DNA of 40,645 nt from JAYQUR01 sp038133505 (GTDB lineage: Bacteria > Pseudomonadota > Alphaproteobacteria > MPNO01 > UBA830), in the NCBI GenBank assembly GCA_038133505.1, contig JAYPTI010000011.1, positions 1 to 40,645 on the forward strand, written 5' to 3'. Positions 1 through 7,029 of this stretch are shown piece by piece; positions within the stretch are counted from its first letter, which is position 1; each line of letters starts with the position of its first letter. The notes under the pieces were generated by a model. That model searched no databases. It had not been told where the DNA came from and saw only the letters and a program-made list of their open reading frames with translations. Both the position numbers and the translations under genes were made by a program.

Positions 1-666
1 GCCATCGGCCGCGCGTTGCTGTCCGCGCCCCGCCTCCTGCTGATGGACGAGCCGCTCGCCAGCCTCGATACCGCCAGAAAGCAGGAGATCATCCCCTTCA
101 TCGAGCGCATGTGCCGCGAGATCGACATCCCCGTCGTCTATGTCAGCCACGCCGTCGACGAAGTTCTCCAGCTCGCCGACGAAATGGTGCTGCTGCGCGA
201 CGGCTCCGTCGTCGCGAGCGGCCCGGTCGAGGACGTGATGAACCGGCCCGATCTGGTGCGAACCGTCGGCAACGGCGATTCCGGCAGCGTCATCGGCGTC
301 ACCGTCGAGGGAGTCGACGCCGACTACGGCATCGCCGCGCTGTCGTTCGCAGGGGGAACCTTCCGCGTCACCGCCCCCGATCTCGCGACCGGCGACAATT
401 TGCGTATCCGGGTTCGCGCCCGCGACGTCAGCCTCGCGCTCGATCCGCCGACCAACGTCAGCGTGCTCAACGTGTTCGAAGGTACGGTGGCCACGATCGC
501 GCCGTCCGACGGCCCGCAGGCCGACGTCGAGGTGCGCATCGGCGACACGCCGATCTGGTCGCGCGTCACCCGCAAATCGCGCGACGAGCTCGGGCTCGTG
601 CCGGGCACGCGGGTCTACGCCATGGTCAAGGCCGTCGCCCTGGACCGTCCGTCGCGCCCGCGATGA
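1..666 (+). CDS. modC: Molybdate ABC transporter ATP-binding protein ModC, 5' end missing
   Basis: Cytoplasmic ATPase of the ModABC molybdate importer. The window opens inside the gene, so only 221 C-terminal residues of about 350 are visible. They begin right after the ABC signature (AIGRAL), followed by the Walker B segment LLLMDEP (visible residues 12-18), the D-loop SLD and the switch histidine in VSHAVDE (residue 50). From about residue 155 to the end there is a MOP (molybdate-binding) domain, recognisable by the EGTVATIAP strand and by RVTRKSRDELGLVPGTRVYAMVKAVALD-type ending. The MOP domain is what separates ModC from other import ATPases. modA and modB would be expected upstream, outside the window. 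The frame is open from base 1 to a TGA. Family assignment is strong; the oxyanion could in principle be tungstate. Confidence 0.93.
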   Translation, partial: AIGRALLSAPRLLLMDEPLASLDTARKQEIIPFIERMCREIDIPVVYVSHAVDEVLQLADEMVLLRDGSVVASGPVEDVMNRPDLVRTVGNGDSGSVIGVTVEGVDADYGIAALSFAGGTFRVTAPDLATGDNLRIRVRARDVSLALDPPTNVSVLNVFEGTVATIAPSDGPQADVEVRIGDTPIWSRVTRKSRDELGLVPGTRVYAMVKAVALDRPSRPR

Positions 667-769
667 ATAGCGGGTAGCAAGGACCTGATCGCGGATGACG
701 CCATGCCCTTTGAAGAGTTTCCGAAGTATGGGAATGCGTTGCGGTGTCGATTCTCACCACCCACCCTTT

Positions 770-848
770 GTCACCCTCGGGCTTGACCCGAGGGTCCACG
801 GCACGGGGATCCGTAACATGGATCCTCGGCTCAAGGCCGAGGATGACG
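770..848. repeat. Paired-hairpin intergenic repeat, copy A
   Basis: Imperfect overall palindrome bounded by GTCA and TGAC. It holds two hairpins: stem 774-781/787-794 (CCCTCGGG/CCCGAGGG, loop CTTGA) and stem 822-830/836-844 (ATCCTCGGC/GCCGAGGAT, loop TCAAG). The two loops are reverse complements of each other. Two GGATCC sites lie between them (807-812, 820-825). Elements of this look, which give spurious translations such as LGLDPRVHG and DPRLKAEDDG, are in my recollection common in alphaproteobacterial intergenic DNA. A second, sequence-divergent copy lies at 3725-3799. The remaining bases of the modC to 928 interval show no gene. Confidence 0.8.
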
Positions 849-927
849 GATTAGGCTTTTGGAAGCTTCAGGCGTATAGGAACCGCATCGCAGCACAGCG
901 ATGACACCGTGTGTGTGGTGCAATCCC

Positions 928-1536
928 ATGAGAAAACCCGGCAGCGTCAGGGGGCTCGAAGACCTCGGCCGCGTCCGCCTCTCGAAATCCTTCTACCTGC
1001 GCGACTTTCTGTACAGCGAAATCGCCGCGATCCATTGCATCCCGAACGTCCCCGACGATCCCGACCTAGCGGTCGCCGCCGGTACGAAGCTGTGCGAGGA
1101 ACTTCTCGAACCGCTCGCCGACCGGTTCGGCCGCATCGCCATCCGCTCGGCCTACCGCTCCGCCGCGCTCAACGATTTCGGCAACCGCAACCGGCTCAAC
1201 TGCGCGTCGAACGAAAGGGATTATGCCGGCCACATCTGGGACCGGCGCGACAAGGACGGCTGCATCGGCGCGACCGCCTGCATCGTGATCCCGTGGTTCG
1301 CGGACGAATATGCAAAAGGCGCCGACTGGCGCGCGCTGGCCTGGTGGATCCACGACACGTTGCCGTACAGCCACCTGCAGTTCTTCCCGAAGCTGTGCGC
1401 TTTCAACATCCAGTGGAACGAGCGCCCGCGCCGCCGGATCGACAGCTTCATCGCGCCGCGCGGGTGCCTGACGAAACCGGGTATGGCGAACCATGCGGGC
1501 GATCATTCGGAGTATTATCGGGGATTGATCGGGTGA
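928..1536 (+). CDS. Conserved protein resembling M15A-type peptidases
   Basis: A 202-residue protein with no signal peptide or membrane segment. The N-terminal half (FYLRDFLYSEIAAIHCIPN, then an LCEELLEPLADRFGRIAIRSAYRS stretch) resembles the start of M15A/VanY-like D,D-carboxypeptidase domains, where a helix packs before an SGYRS motif. Possible metal ligands are His in YAGHIWD and His in YSHLQFF, but the usual SxHxxGxAxD block is not intact, so enzymatic activity is uncertain. ATG 928 is preferred to ATG 901 because the MRKPGSVRGLE start looks like the conserved N-terminus; no strong ribosome binding site separates them. The stop codon overlaps the GTG start of the next gene by four bases (GTGA), implying co-translation. 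Confidence 0.72.
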   Translation: MRKPGSVRGLEDLGRVRLSKSFYLRDFLYSEIAAIHCIPNVPDDPDLAVAAGTKLCEELLEPLADRFGRIAIRSAYRSAALNDFGNRNRLNCASNERDYAGHIWDRRDKDGCIGATACIVIPWFADEYAKGADWRALAWWIHDTLPYSHLQFFPKLCAFNIQWNERPRRRIDSFIAPRGCLTKPGMANHAGDHSEYYRGLIG

Positions 1537-2057
1537 CCGCAGATAAGAAATTTCGCGATAGCGGACCCGAGGATATCGGCGCAATCGAAGCGCTTTACGC
1601 TGCCGCCTTCCCCGGGGAAGACCTACTGCCGCTCGTCCGCGACCTGCTCGACCTCAAAGATGGCGTGATATCGCTCGTCGCCCCCGCAAACGGAGCTGTC
1701 TGCGGACATATCGCCTTCACGATCTGCGGCATCGAGGCCGCGCCGGACAAGGTCGCGCTGCTCGCCCCGCTTGCGGTCCTGCCCGCCGCGCAGAAGCAGG
1801 GCATTGGCCGCGCGCTCATCCAGGCGGGGTTCGAACGGCTGGAACGCGGCGGGGTCGATTGCGTCTGCGTTCTCGGCGATCCGGCCTAATACGGGCGGTT
1901 CGGATTCGCGCGCGAGGAACGTATCGAAACGCCCTACCCGCTGCCGGCGGAATGGCGCGACGCGTGGCAATCCGTGACGCTCGGTGACGGTTCTGCCGCG
2001 CTCGCGGGAACATTGTCGGTGCCGGCGCCCTGGCGCCAGGAAAGCCTCTGGCGATAG
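1533..2057 (+). pseudogene. GNAT family N-acetyltransferase broken by one nonsense codon
   Basis: Starting at GTG 1533 the frame encodes a YhbS-like GNAT acetyltransferase (acetyl-CoA-dependent N-acylation; substrate unknown). The acetyl-CoA loop is visible as QKQGIGRALI, followed by VCVLGDPA. Codon 119 (1887-1889) is TAA exactly where this family has the first tyrosine of the LGDPxYYGRFGF motif. After it the same frame stays open and matches the family for 56 more codons (YGRFGFAREERIETPYPLPA) to TAG 2055-2057, giving the expected length of about 174. A single substitution from TAC or TAT would explain the stop. Truncation at residue 118 would remove the C-terminal strands. Real pseudogene or consensus error cannot be told apart from the sequence. 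It overlaps the upstream gene by four bases. Confidence 0.82.
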
Positions 2058-2074
2058 GGTGTCGGTCTGCCGCG

Positions 2075-2752
2075 CTATTTCGTGCGCCCGCCGATGCCGA
2101 GCGCCTTGCCGTTCGCCTTGCCGCCGCCACGGGCAACGCCCGCATTGCCGCGCAGGGATACCGCCTGCGGCCGGATTTTCGCCGCGCCGGCGCCCCGGTA
2201 CTCCGGAGCGGCCGAATGCGACCTGGGGCCGTGGAACCCGCTTGTAACGATCTTGCCCTTGCCGGCAACGAACGAACGCCCGTCGCCGGTCGTGATGACC
2301 GTCGTCCCGCGCTGCGGTTTCCAGCTGCCGGCCCCGCCCTCCGGTTTGCCATCGGGAGAGGCGGCGGCCGCCGGTTGACGGCCGATTGCGCCTGTCGCCG
2401 CGGCCGGATCCTCCGCGCCCGCGCTGCCGGTCGTCGGCGTGCCGTGATAGGCGCGGATCGCCTGGCCGAGATTCCGTTCCGTCACGAGTCCGTCGGCATG
2501 AAGCCGTTTGTAGATTTTGCCCCAGCCGGCCTCATCCTTGAGCGCCGCGATGTCGTCCCGCGTCAACGTGCCGCCTTCCGCCTGGCGGGAGAAGATCGCG
2601 TCGACGATCATCTGGTGTCCCGGCGACAGCGTTTCGTACGCGACGGTCACCGGTTCGGGCGGCACATCCGGCGGGATTTCCTGCGAAGACGCGGCCTGCG
2701 TTCCCGCAACGACGGCTATTGCGGCTGCAAGCGCCTTGACGGTTCTGTTCAT
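2075..2752 (-). CDS. Hypothetical exported protein
   Basis: 225 residues, not recognised. Residues 1-24 form a signal peptide (basic MNRTVK, then an Ala/Val-rich core ending near AASSQ), so the protein is probably periplasmic or secreted. Residues about 30-105 are an acidic, helical region (VDAIFSRQAEGGTLTRDDIAALKDEAGWGKIYKRLHADGL has the look of a small alpha domain). From about residue 110 on it is low-complexity, rich in Gly, Ala, Pro and basic residues, with KxxGGG and a final basic tail. The start at 2752 is chosen because a GGGGG stretch lies six bases upstream and the signal peptide begins there. It lies just downstream of the lipoprotein gene on the same strand (25 bases) and may be co-transcribed with it. 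Confidence 0.68.
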   Translation of the reverse strand: MNRTVKALAAAIAVVAGTQAASSQEIPPDVPPEPVTVAYETLSPGHQMIVDAIFSRQAEGGTLTRDDIAALKDEAGWGKIYKRLHADGLVTERNLGQAIRAYHGTPTTGSAGAEDPAAATGAIGRQPAAAASPDGKPEGGAGSWKPQRGTTVITTGDGRSFVAGKGKIVTSGFHGPRSHSAAPEYRGAGAAKIRPQAVSLRGNAGVARGGGKANGKALGIGGRTK

Positions 2753-2777
2753 GATTACCCCCATTTCGTTGTGTGTC

Positions 2778-3200
2778 TCAGCGGGCCCGGGCAACGGACG
2801 TCCCGAGGGAATTCGCGGTCTGTTCGATGATTTCCGTGCTGGTCGCGGCATCCTTGAAGATCGAAGCCTCGCTCGTCACCACCCGCATGCGGGTCGTCGA
2901 AGGCGTGATGCGTTCGAGCCCGATGGCGATTTGGCGCTCATAGGCGGCGCCTTCGATCTTCCATCCGAATTCCGCGACCTCATCCTTCGTCACCTTGATC
3001 TGCATCCGGTTCAGGCTCTTGAGCGTGGCAACTCGAAGATCCTTCGCGGGCACCGAGAACGTCTTGTAGACGATGCCGCTCAGCGTATGGCTGATGCCGG
3101 CGCTCCCCGCGATGCTTCCCGCTGTCAGCGCAGCGGCCGCGCACCCTTGCAGGGCGCCCATAATTGCAATGAGGGCGAAAATCCGGACGTGGCGTTGCAT
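2778..3200 (-). CDS. DUF3568-like lipoprotein
   Basis: 140-residue predicted lipoprotein. The signal peptide ends in a lipobox LQGC with Cys20 as the lipidation site, followed by an Ala/Gly-rich stretch that is typical of DUF3568 proteins. The rest is a compact alpha/beta domain: a VYKTFSVPAKDLRVATLKSLNRMQI segment, then alternating strands (RQIAIGLERITPSTTRMRVVTSE). DUF3568 proteins are small envelope lipoproteins of unknown function. The start at 3200 is supported by a GAGAGGAGG ribosome binding site seven bases upstream; an in-frame ATG at 3224 would place that site inside the gene. Expression would run on into the hypothetical exported protein gene 25 bases downstream. Confidence 0.8.
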   Translation of the reverse strand: MQRHVRIFALIAIMGALQGCAAAALTAGSIAGSAGISHTLSGIVYKTFSVPAKDLRVATLKSLNRMQIKVTKDEVAEFGWKIEGAAYERQIAIGLERITPSTTRMRVVTSEASIFKDAATSTEIIEQTANSLGTSVARAR

Positions 3201-3861
3201 GCTGGCAACCTCCTCTCGGTTCATCGAAATCCGACGGCGTGGGAAATCCTCGGGGGAAATCGCGCCTACCGACTAATCAACGGCGGCACTCTGACCGACG
3301 GGCGGCGGTTTGGAAGGCGAATCCGGGTGTCAAATCTGTGGCACTTTTGGGACGGCCGCTCCGGCGGCATCGGATGCGGATCGTTTGCCCGAAAGTTCGC
3401 TTTTCGTTCTTTTCGATGTTAGCGTAACGGATACAAGCCGATCAGACCGAAACGGTCCTGACGCGCGCGAGGGACACTGCGTGCGAACAATCCCGCTTTG
3501 TGTCGAAACAGGAGAAATCGACTGCTGAAAACCGCTCAACCAAACTGAACGAAAGAGTGCATGGGGTTGTTTTATGACTTTTGCGAAAGCAGGTGCGTTT
3601 CGGGTGCGTGGGGTCGAATTGCGAATTCGACCACCGCCATACCCGCAAAGGGTGTTACCCCGAAAATGTCCGACAATATGGCAGCGGAAGGACCGCACGA
3701 CGCGGCAACCTGCACAAAGTTACTCCCCCGCCCTTGTGGCGGGGGTCCATGGATAAACCACATTGGCTTCGCGATGAACCCTCGGGACAAGCCCGAGGGA
3801 ATACATCGGGAGCGGATCGGTGGAAGGCGCTCAGCCGCGATTTCGGAGAACCGCCCCGCCG
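3201..3861. other. Non-coding interval of about 660 bases
   Basis: No convincing gene on either strand: the short open frames here lack ribosome binding sites and protein-like composition. It contains the promoter region of the lipoprotein gene at the left end, a perfect 9-bp inverted repeat with a 3-base spacer at 3612-3632 (GGTCGAATT / AATTCGACC), and a paired-hairpin repeat at 3725-3799 next to the 3' end of the reductase gene. Confidence 0.7.
3725..3799. repeat. Paired-hairpin intergenic repeat, copy B
   Basis: Two hairpins: stem 3725-3732/3738-3745 (CCCCCGCC/GGCGGGGG, loop CTTGT) and stem 3779-3786/3792-3799 (CCCTCGGG/CCCGAGGG, loop ACAAG). As in copy A at 770-848, the two loops are reverse complements. 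The second stem is identical to the first stem of copy A, while the first stem differs by paired, compensating changes. It lies downstream of the reductase gene on the minus strand and could also act in transcript 3'-end processing. Confidence 0.75.
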
Positions 3862-4833
3862 CTAAGCCGCCTTGGCGAGCCTGTCTCGATTATGCGGCAC
3901 GGTCAGGTCGATGTGCGGCCCTAGCGGCACGATACCGGTCGGGTTCACCTGGGACTGGCCGCCGTAATAGCCCTTCTTTATCCCGGGGATATCGACGACC
4001 TCGGCGATGCCCGGCGTCTGGTACAGATCGAGCGTGTAGTTCCACAGGTTGGGGTAGTCCTGAATGCGCCGGATGTTGCACTTGAAATGGGAGAAATAGA
4101 CGAAATCGAACCGGATCAGCGTCACAAACAGCCGCCAGTCGGCCTCGGTCGGCGTGTCGCCGACGAGATAGCGCTGCTTCGACAGGCGCTCCTCGAGGAA
4201 GTCGAGCGTCTCGAACATCGGGCCGACATATTCCTCATAGGCTTCCTGGGTCTTGGCGAAGCCGCAGCGATAGACGCCGTTGTTGATGGTCTCGTAGATG
4301 CGGTCGTTGAGCGTGTCGATCTCGCCGCGGAGCACCTCGGGATAGAGGTCGATCGAGGCGTCGCCCCATTCGTTGAACTCGGTGTTGAGCATCCGGATGA
4401 TCTCGGAGGACTCGTTGTTCACGATGGTCTTCTTCTGGCGGTCCCACAGGGCCGGCACGGTGACCCGGCCCGTGTAGTTCGGATCGGCGGCGACATAGAC
4501 CTCGTGCAGTTCAAGCACGCCGTCGTCGCCCGGCTGCAGCTCGTCTATGCCCTGCGTGTAGGCCCAGCTCCGCGTCCGCGGCAGGTCCGACATGGTGTAG
4601 GAGATGACGTCCTCGAGCTGCTTGATCCGCATCACGATGCGCGCGCGGTGCGCCCACGGGCAGGACGGCGCGAGAAAAAGATGATAGCGGCCGGGCTCGA
4701 CCTTGAAGCCCGACGAGCCGTCGGCCGTGACGGAGTTGCGCCAGCTCGACTGCGGCCGGACGAACGCGCCGCCGGTCGGGTTGCGGTACTTCTCGTCGTC
4801 GTCGATCCACTTGCCTTCGATCAGCATGCCCAT
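3862..4833 (-). CDS. yqjG: Glutathionyl-hydroquinone reductase (Xi-class GST)
   Basis: 323 residues, the usual size for the YqjG/Ecm4/PcpF family. These cytoplasmic enzymes reduce glutathionyl-hydroquinones to hydroquinones with glutathione, clearing adducts formed during quinone and aromatic metabolism. The catalytic cysteine motif is CPWAH (Cys58-His62) in the N-terminal thioredoxin-like domain, preceded by the family start LIEGKW and RNSVT segments. The C-terminal helical GST domain (about residues 165-300) contains the characteristic NNGVYRCGFAKTQEAYE and TEADWRLFVTLIRFD segments. ATG 4833 is chosen because GGAGGG lies nine bases upstream. Divergent from the acyl-CoA dehydrogenase gene. 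The presence of PobA and a ring-cleaving dioxygenase elsewhere in the window fits a role in quinone detoxification, but that link is inference. Confidence 0.94.
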   Translation of the reverse strand: MGMLIEGKWIDDDEKYRNPTGGAFVRPQSSWRNSVTADGSSGFKVEPGRYHLFLAPSCPWAHRARIVMRIKQLEDVISYTMSDLPRTRSWAYTQGIDELQPGDDGVLELHEVYVAADPNYTGRVTVPALWDRQKKTIVNNESSEIIRMLNTEFNEWGDASIDLYPEVLRGEIDTLNDRIYETINNGVYRCGFAKTQEAYEEYVGPMFETLDFLEERLSKQRYLVGDTPTEADWRLFVTLIRFDFVYFSHFKCNIRRIQDYPNLWNYTLDLYQTPGIAEVVDIPGIKKGYYGGQSQVNPTGIVPLGPHIDLTVPHNRDRLAKAA

Positions 4834-4956
4834 GGTTTGACGCCCTCCAATTATCGATTCGAATTCGGTTCATTTGATAATAGGGCGCGGACCCGCGAAT
4901 GGACAGGATACGGCGCATCCGCCATCATCCAAGAAACATCAGGGGACTGACGATCC

Positions 4957-6114
4957 ATGGAATTCGAGCTTCCCGAAGAGCTCCGCATGCTCAAGGAAAC
5001 GCTGCGGCGTTTCATCGACAAAGAGGTCATTCCGATCGAACGCGAGGCCTATGACGGTCCCGAGATGGTGCCGGCGATCCGCGAGAAGCTGGAAGACCGC
5101 GCGAAGGAGCTCGGCATCTGGGGCATCGATATTCCGGAGCGCCTCGGCGGCCTGGGCATGGGGCTGCTCGCCCGCGTCGTCGTCTGGGAGGAGACCGGCC
5201 GCACCATCGCCTTCCCGCGCCGCAAGAAATGGATCTTCGGCCCCGACGTCAGCCCGCTGCTCGCCGAGTACGCAAACGAGGAGCAGACCGAGAAGTACCT
5301 CATGCCGTGTATACGCGGCGAGATGAAGCCGGGCTTCGCGCAGACCGAACCCGACGCGGGCGGCGATCCGGCCGGCATGAAGACGACCGCCATGAAGGAC
5401 GGCGACGACTACGTCATCAACGGCACCAAGCGCTTCATCACCGGCGCCGACACCGCCGACTTCTTCCAGGTGATTTGCGTGACCGACCCGGAGAAAGGCA
5501 CGCGCGGCGGCATCTCCTGCATCCTCGTCGACGCCGACACGCCCGGTGTGAAGATCCTGCGCAAGCAGCATACAATGATGGACGACCAGCCCTGCGAGAT
5601 GGCGTTCGACGACGTGCGCGTGCCGCAGAAGAACCTCGTCGGCAAGGAAGGCGACGGGTTCCGCATGGCGCAGACCTGGATCACGTCGGGGCGGATGCGC
5701 CACGGCTCGATCGGCCTGGGGACGATGGAGCGTTGCCTCGAGCTCGGCGCATCTTATGCAAAAGCCCGCGTGACGTTCGGCAGGCCCCTCGCCGACCGCC
5801 AGTCGATCCAGTGGATGCTGGTCGACACCTACGCCGATCTGCACATGGTGCGGCTGATGGTCTACTCGGCCGCCGCCAAGTACGACGCCGGCGAGGACAT
5901 CCGCTGGGAAAGCTACATGTGCAAGTATATCGGCGACCGCAAGGCGTTCGAGGCGACCGACCGCTGCATGCAGATGCACGGCGGCGTCGGGCTGACCACC
6001 GACTTCCCCATCGAGAAGCTGTGGCGAGACGCGCGCTCTTTCATGATCACCGAAGGGCCGGAGGAGATCCTCAAGCACGCGCTGCAGCGTCACGTCCTCA
6101 ACCAGTACGGCTGA
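4957..6114 (+). CDS. Acyl-CoA dehydrogenase
   Basis: 385-residue FAD enzyme of the acyl-CoA dehydrogenase family, which oxidises acyl-CoA to trans-2-enoyl-CoA and passes electrons to ETF. Order of parts: N-terminal helical domain (MEFELPEELRMLKETLRRF), middle beta domain with FAQTEPDAGGDPAGM (FAD/substrate loop) and INGTKRFITGAD, then the C-terminal helical domain with QSIQWMLVDTYADL and QMHGGVGLTTDFPIEKLWRDAR. The catalytic base is likely Glu366 in TEGPEEI, the position of the usual EGTxEI motif. Chain length or substrate cannot be read from sequence; the MC/long-chain clade and CoA-thioesters of carboxylic acids such as those from crotonobetaine-type pathways are possible. It is followed after six bases by an EamA transporter gene, probably in one transcript. 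Confidence 0.92.
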   Translation: MEFELPEELRMLKETLRRFIDKEVIPIEREAYDGPEMVPAIREKLEDRAKELGIWGIDIPERLGGLGMGLLARVVVWEETGRTIAFPRRKKWIFGPDVSPLLAEYANEEQTEKYLMPCIRGEMKPGFAQTEPDAGGDPAGMKTTAMKDGDDYVINGTKRFITGADTADFFQVICVTDPEKGTRGGISCILVDADTPGVKILRKQHTMMDDQPCEMAFDDVRVPQKNLVGKEGDGFRMAQTWITSGRMRHGSIGLGTMERCLELGASYAKARVTFGRPLADRQSIQWMLVDTYADLHMVRLMVYSAAAKYDAGEDIRWESYMCKYIGDRKAFEATDRCMQMHGGVGLTTDFPIEKLWRDARSFMITEGPEEILKHALQRHVLNQYG

Positions 6115-6120
6115 GCCCGA

Positions 6121-7023
6121 TTGCCCGTTCGCGCCTTCCTCACCGAGCCGCGCTTCGAGCGCCTGCGCGGTATCGCCCTGATGGTCGTCGCCACGCTGAG
6201 CTTCTCGGCGATGCATTCGACCATCAAGCATGTCAGCACCGACCTGCATCCGTTCGAGGTCGCGTTCTTCCGCAACTTCTTCGGGCTGGTGGCGCTGGCG
6301 CCGTTCTTCGTCCGGCACGGGCTGACGCCCCTCAAGACGACGCGGTTCGGGCTCCATCTCGGCCGCGTGTCGCTCAACATCGGCTCGATGTTCGCGTTCT
6401 TCTACGCGATCTCGATCACGCCGCTCGCGGAGGTGATCGCGCTGTCGTTCGCGGCGCCGATCTTCGCGACGTTCCTTGCGATCTTCTTCTTCAAGGAGAT
6501 CACCGGTTTCGGGCGCTGGGCGGCGATCCTGATCGGGTTCGCCGGCACCCTCGTCATCCTGCGGCCCGGCTACGAAGAGATCGGCCTCGGCCCCATCCTC
6601 GCCGTGCTGGCGGCGATGACCTGGGGCAGCGCCGTGATGATCATCAAATCGCTCAGCCGCACGGACTCCAGCGTTACCATCACGCTCTACATGGTGCTGC
6701 TGATGACGCCGCTGTCCGCCATCCCCGCCGCCTTCGTCTGGGAGTGGCCGACCTGGAACCAGCTTTTCTTCCTCGTCCTGGTCGGCAGCTTCGGGACCGG
6801 CGGGCATCTCTGCATGAACCAGGCGATCAAGCTCGCGCCCACAAACGTCGTCATGCCGATCGACTTCGTCCGCCTGATCTGGGTCGCGATCATCGGCTAC
6901 TTCATCTTCGGCGAGAGCCCAGACGTGTTCGTCTGGATCGGCGGCGCGATGATCTTCGTCTCGGGCTTCCTGATCGCGCAGGCCGAGAACAGGCTGCGGA
7001 AGGAAACGCCGCCCGCCGCCTGA
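6121..7023 (+). CDS. EamA/DMT superfamily transporter
   Basis: 300-residue inner-membrane protein with two EamA repeats, about ten transmembrane helices (first at ALMVVATLSFSAMHSTIKH, last at GGAMIFVSGFLIAQAEN). Members export metabolites or amino acids by proton antiport; the substrate is not predictable. The start is the TTG at 6121: the only in-frame ATG that could replace it (6181) would delete part of helix 1. The ribosome binding site is weak, but the gene begins six bases after the acyl-CoA dehydrogenase stop, so it may rely on coupling. It converges with the amidohydrolase gene, with six bases between stop codons. Confidence 0.88.
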   Translation: MPVRAFLTEPRFERLRGIALMVVATLSFSAMHSTIKHVSTDLHPFEVAFFRNFFGLVALAPFFVRHGLTPLKTTRFGLHLGRVSLNIGSMFAFFYAISITPLAEVIALSFAAPIFATFLAIFFFKEITGFGRWAAILIGFAGTLVILRPGYEEIGLGPILAVLAAMTWGSAVMIIKSLSRTDSSVTITLYMVLLMTPLSAIPAAFVWEWPTWNQLFFLVLVGSFGTGGHLCMNQAIKLAPTNVVMPIDFVRLIWVAIIGYFIFGESPDVFVWIGGAMIFVSGFLIAQAENRLRKETPPAA

Positions 7024-7029
7024 CGCAAT

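Noticed and set aside
695..904. Small open frame with LGLDPRVHG and DPRLKAEDDG sequence
   Set aside because: It is a translation of the palindromic repeat at 770-848, with no ribosome binding site; such spurious proteins are common in alphaproteobacterial annotations.
4850..4881. ATTATC/GATAAT inverted repeat in the divergent promoter of the reductase and acyl-CoA dehydrogenase genes
   Set aside because: Six-base arms with a 20-base spacer and no common centre with the inner palindromes; could be chance in an AT-rich promoter.
4939..6807. Long minus-strand open frame opposite the acyl-CoA dehydrogenase and EamA genes
   Set aside because: Antisense shadow of high-GC genes; Arg/Asp/Glu/Ala-rich composition with no domain.
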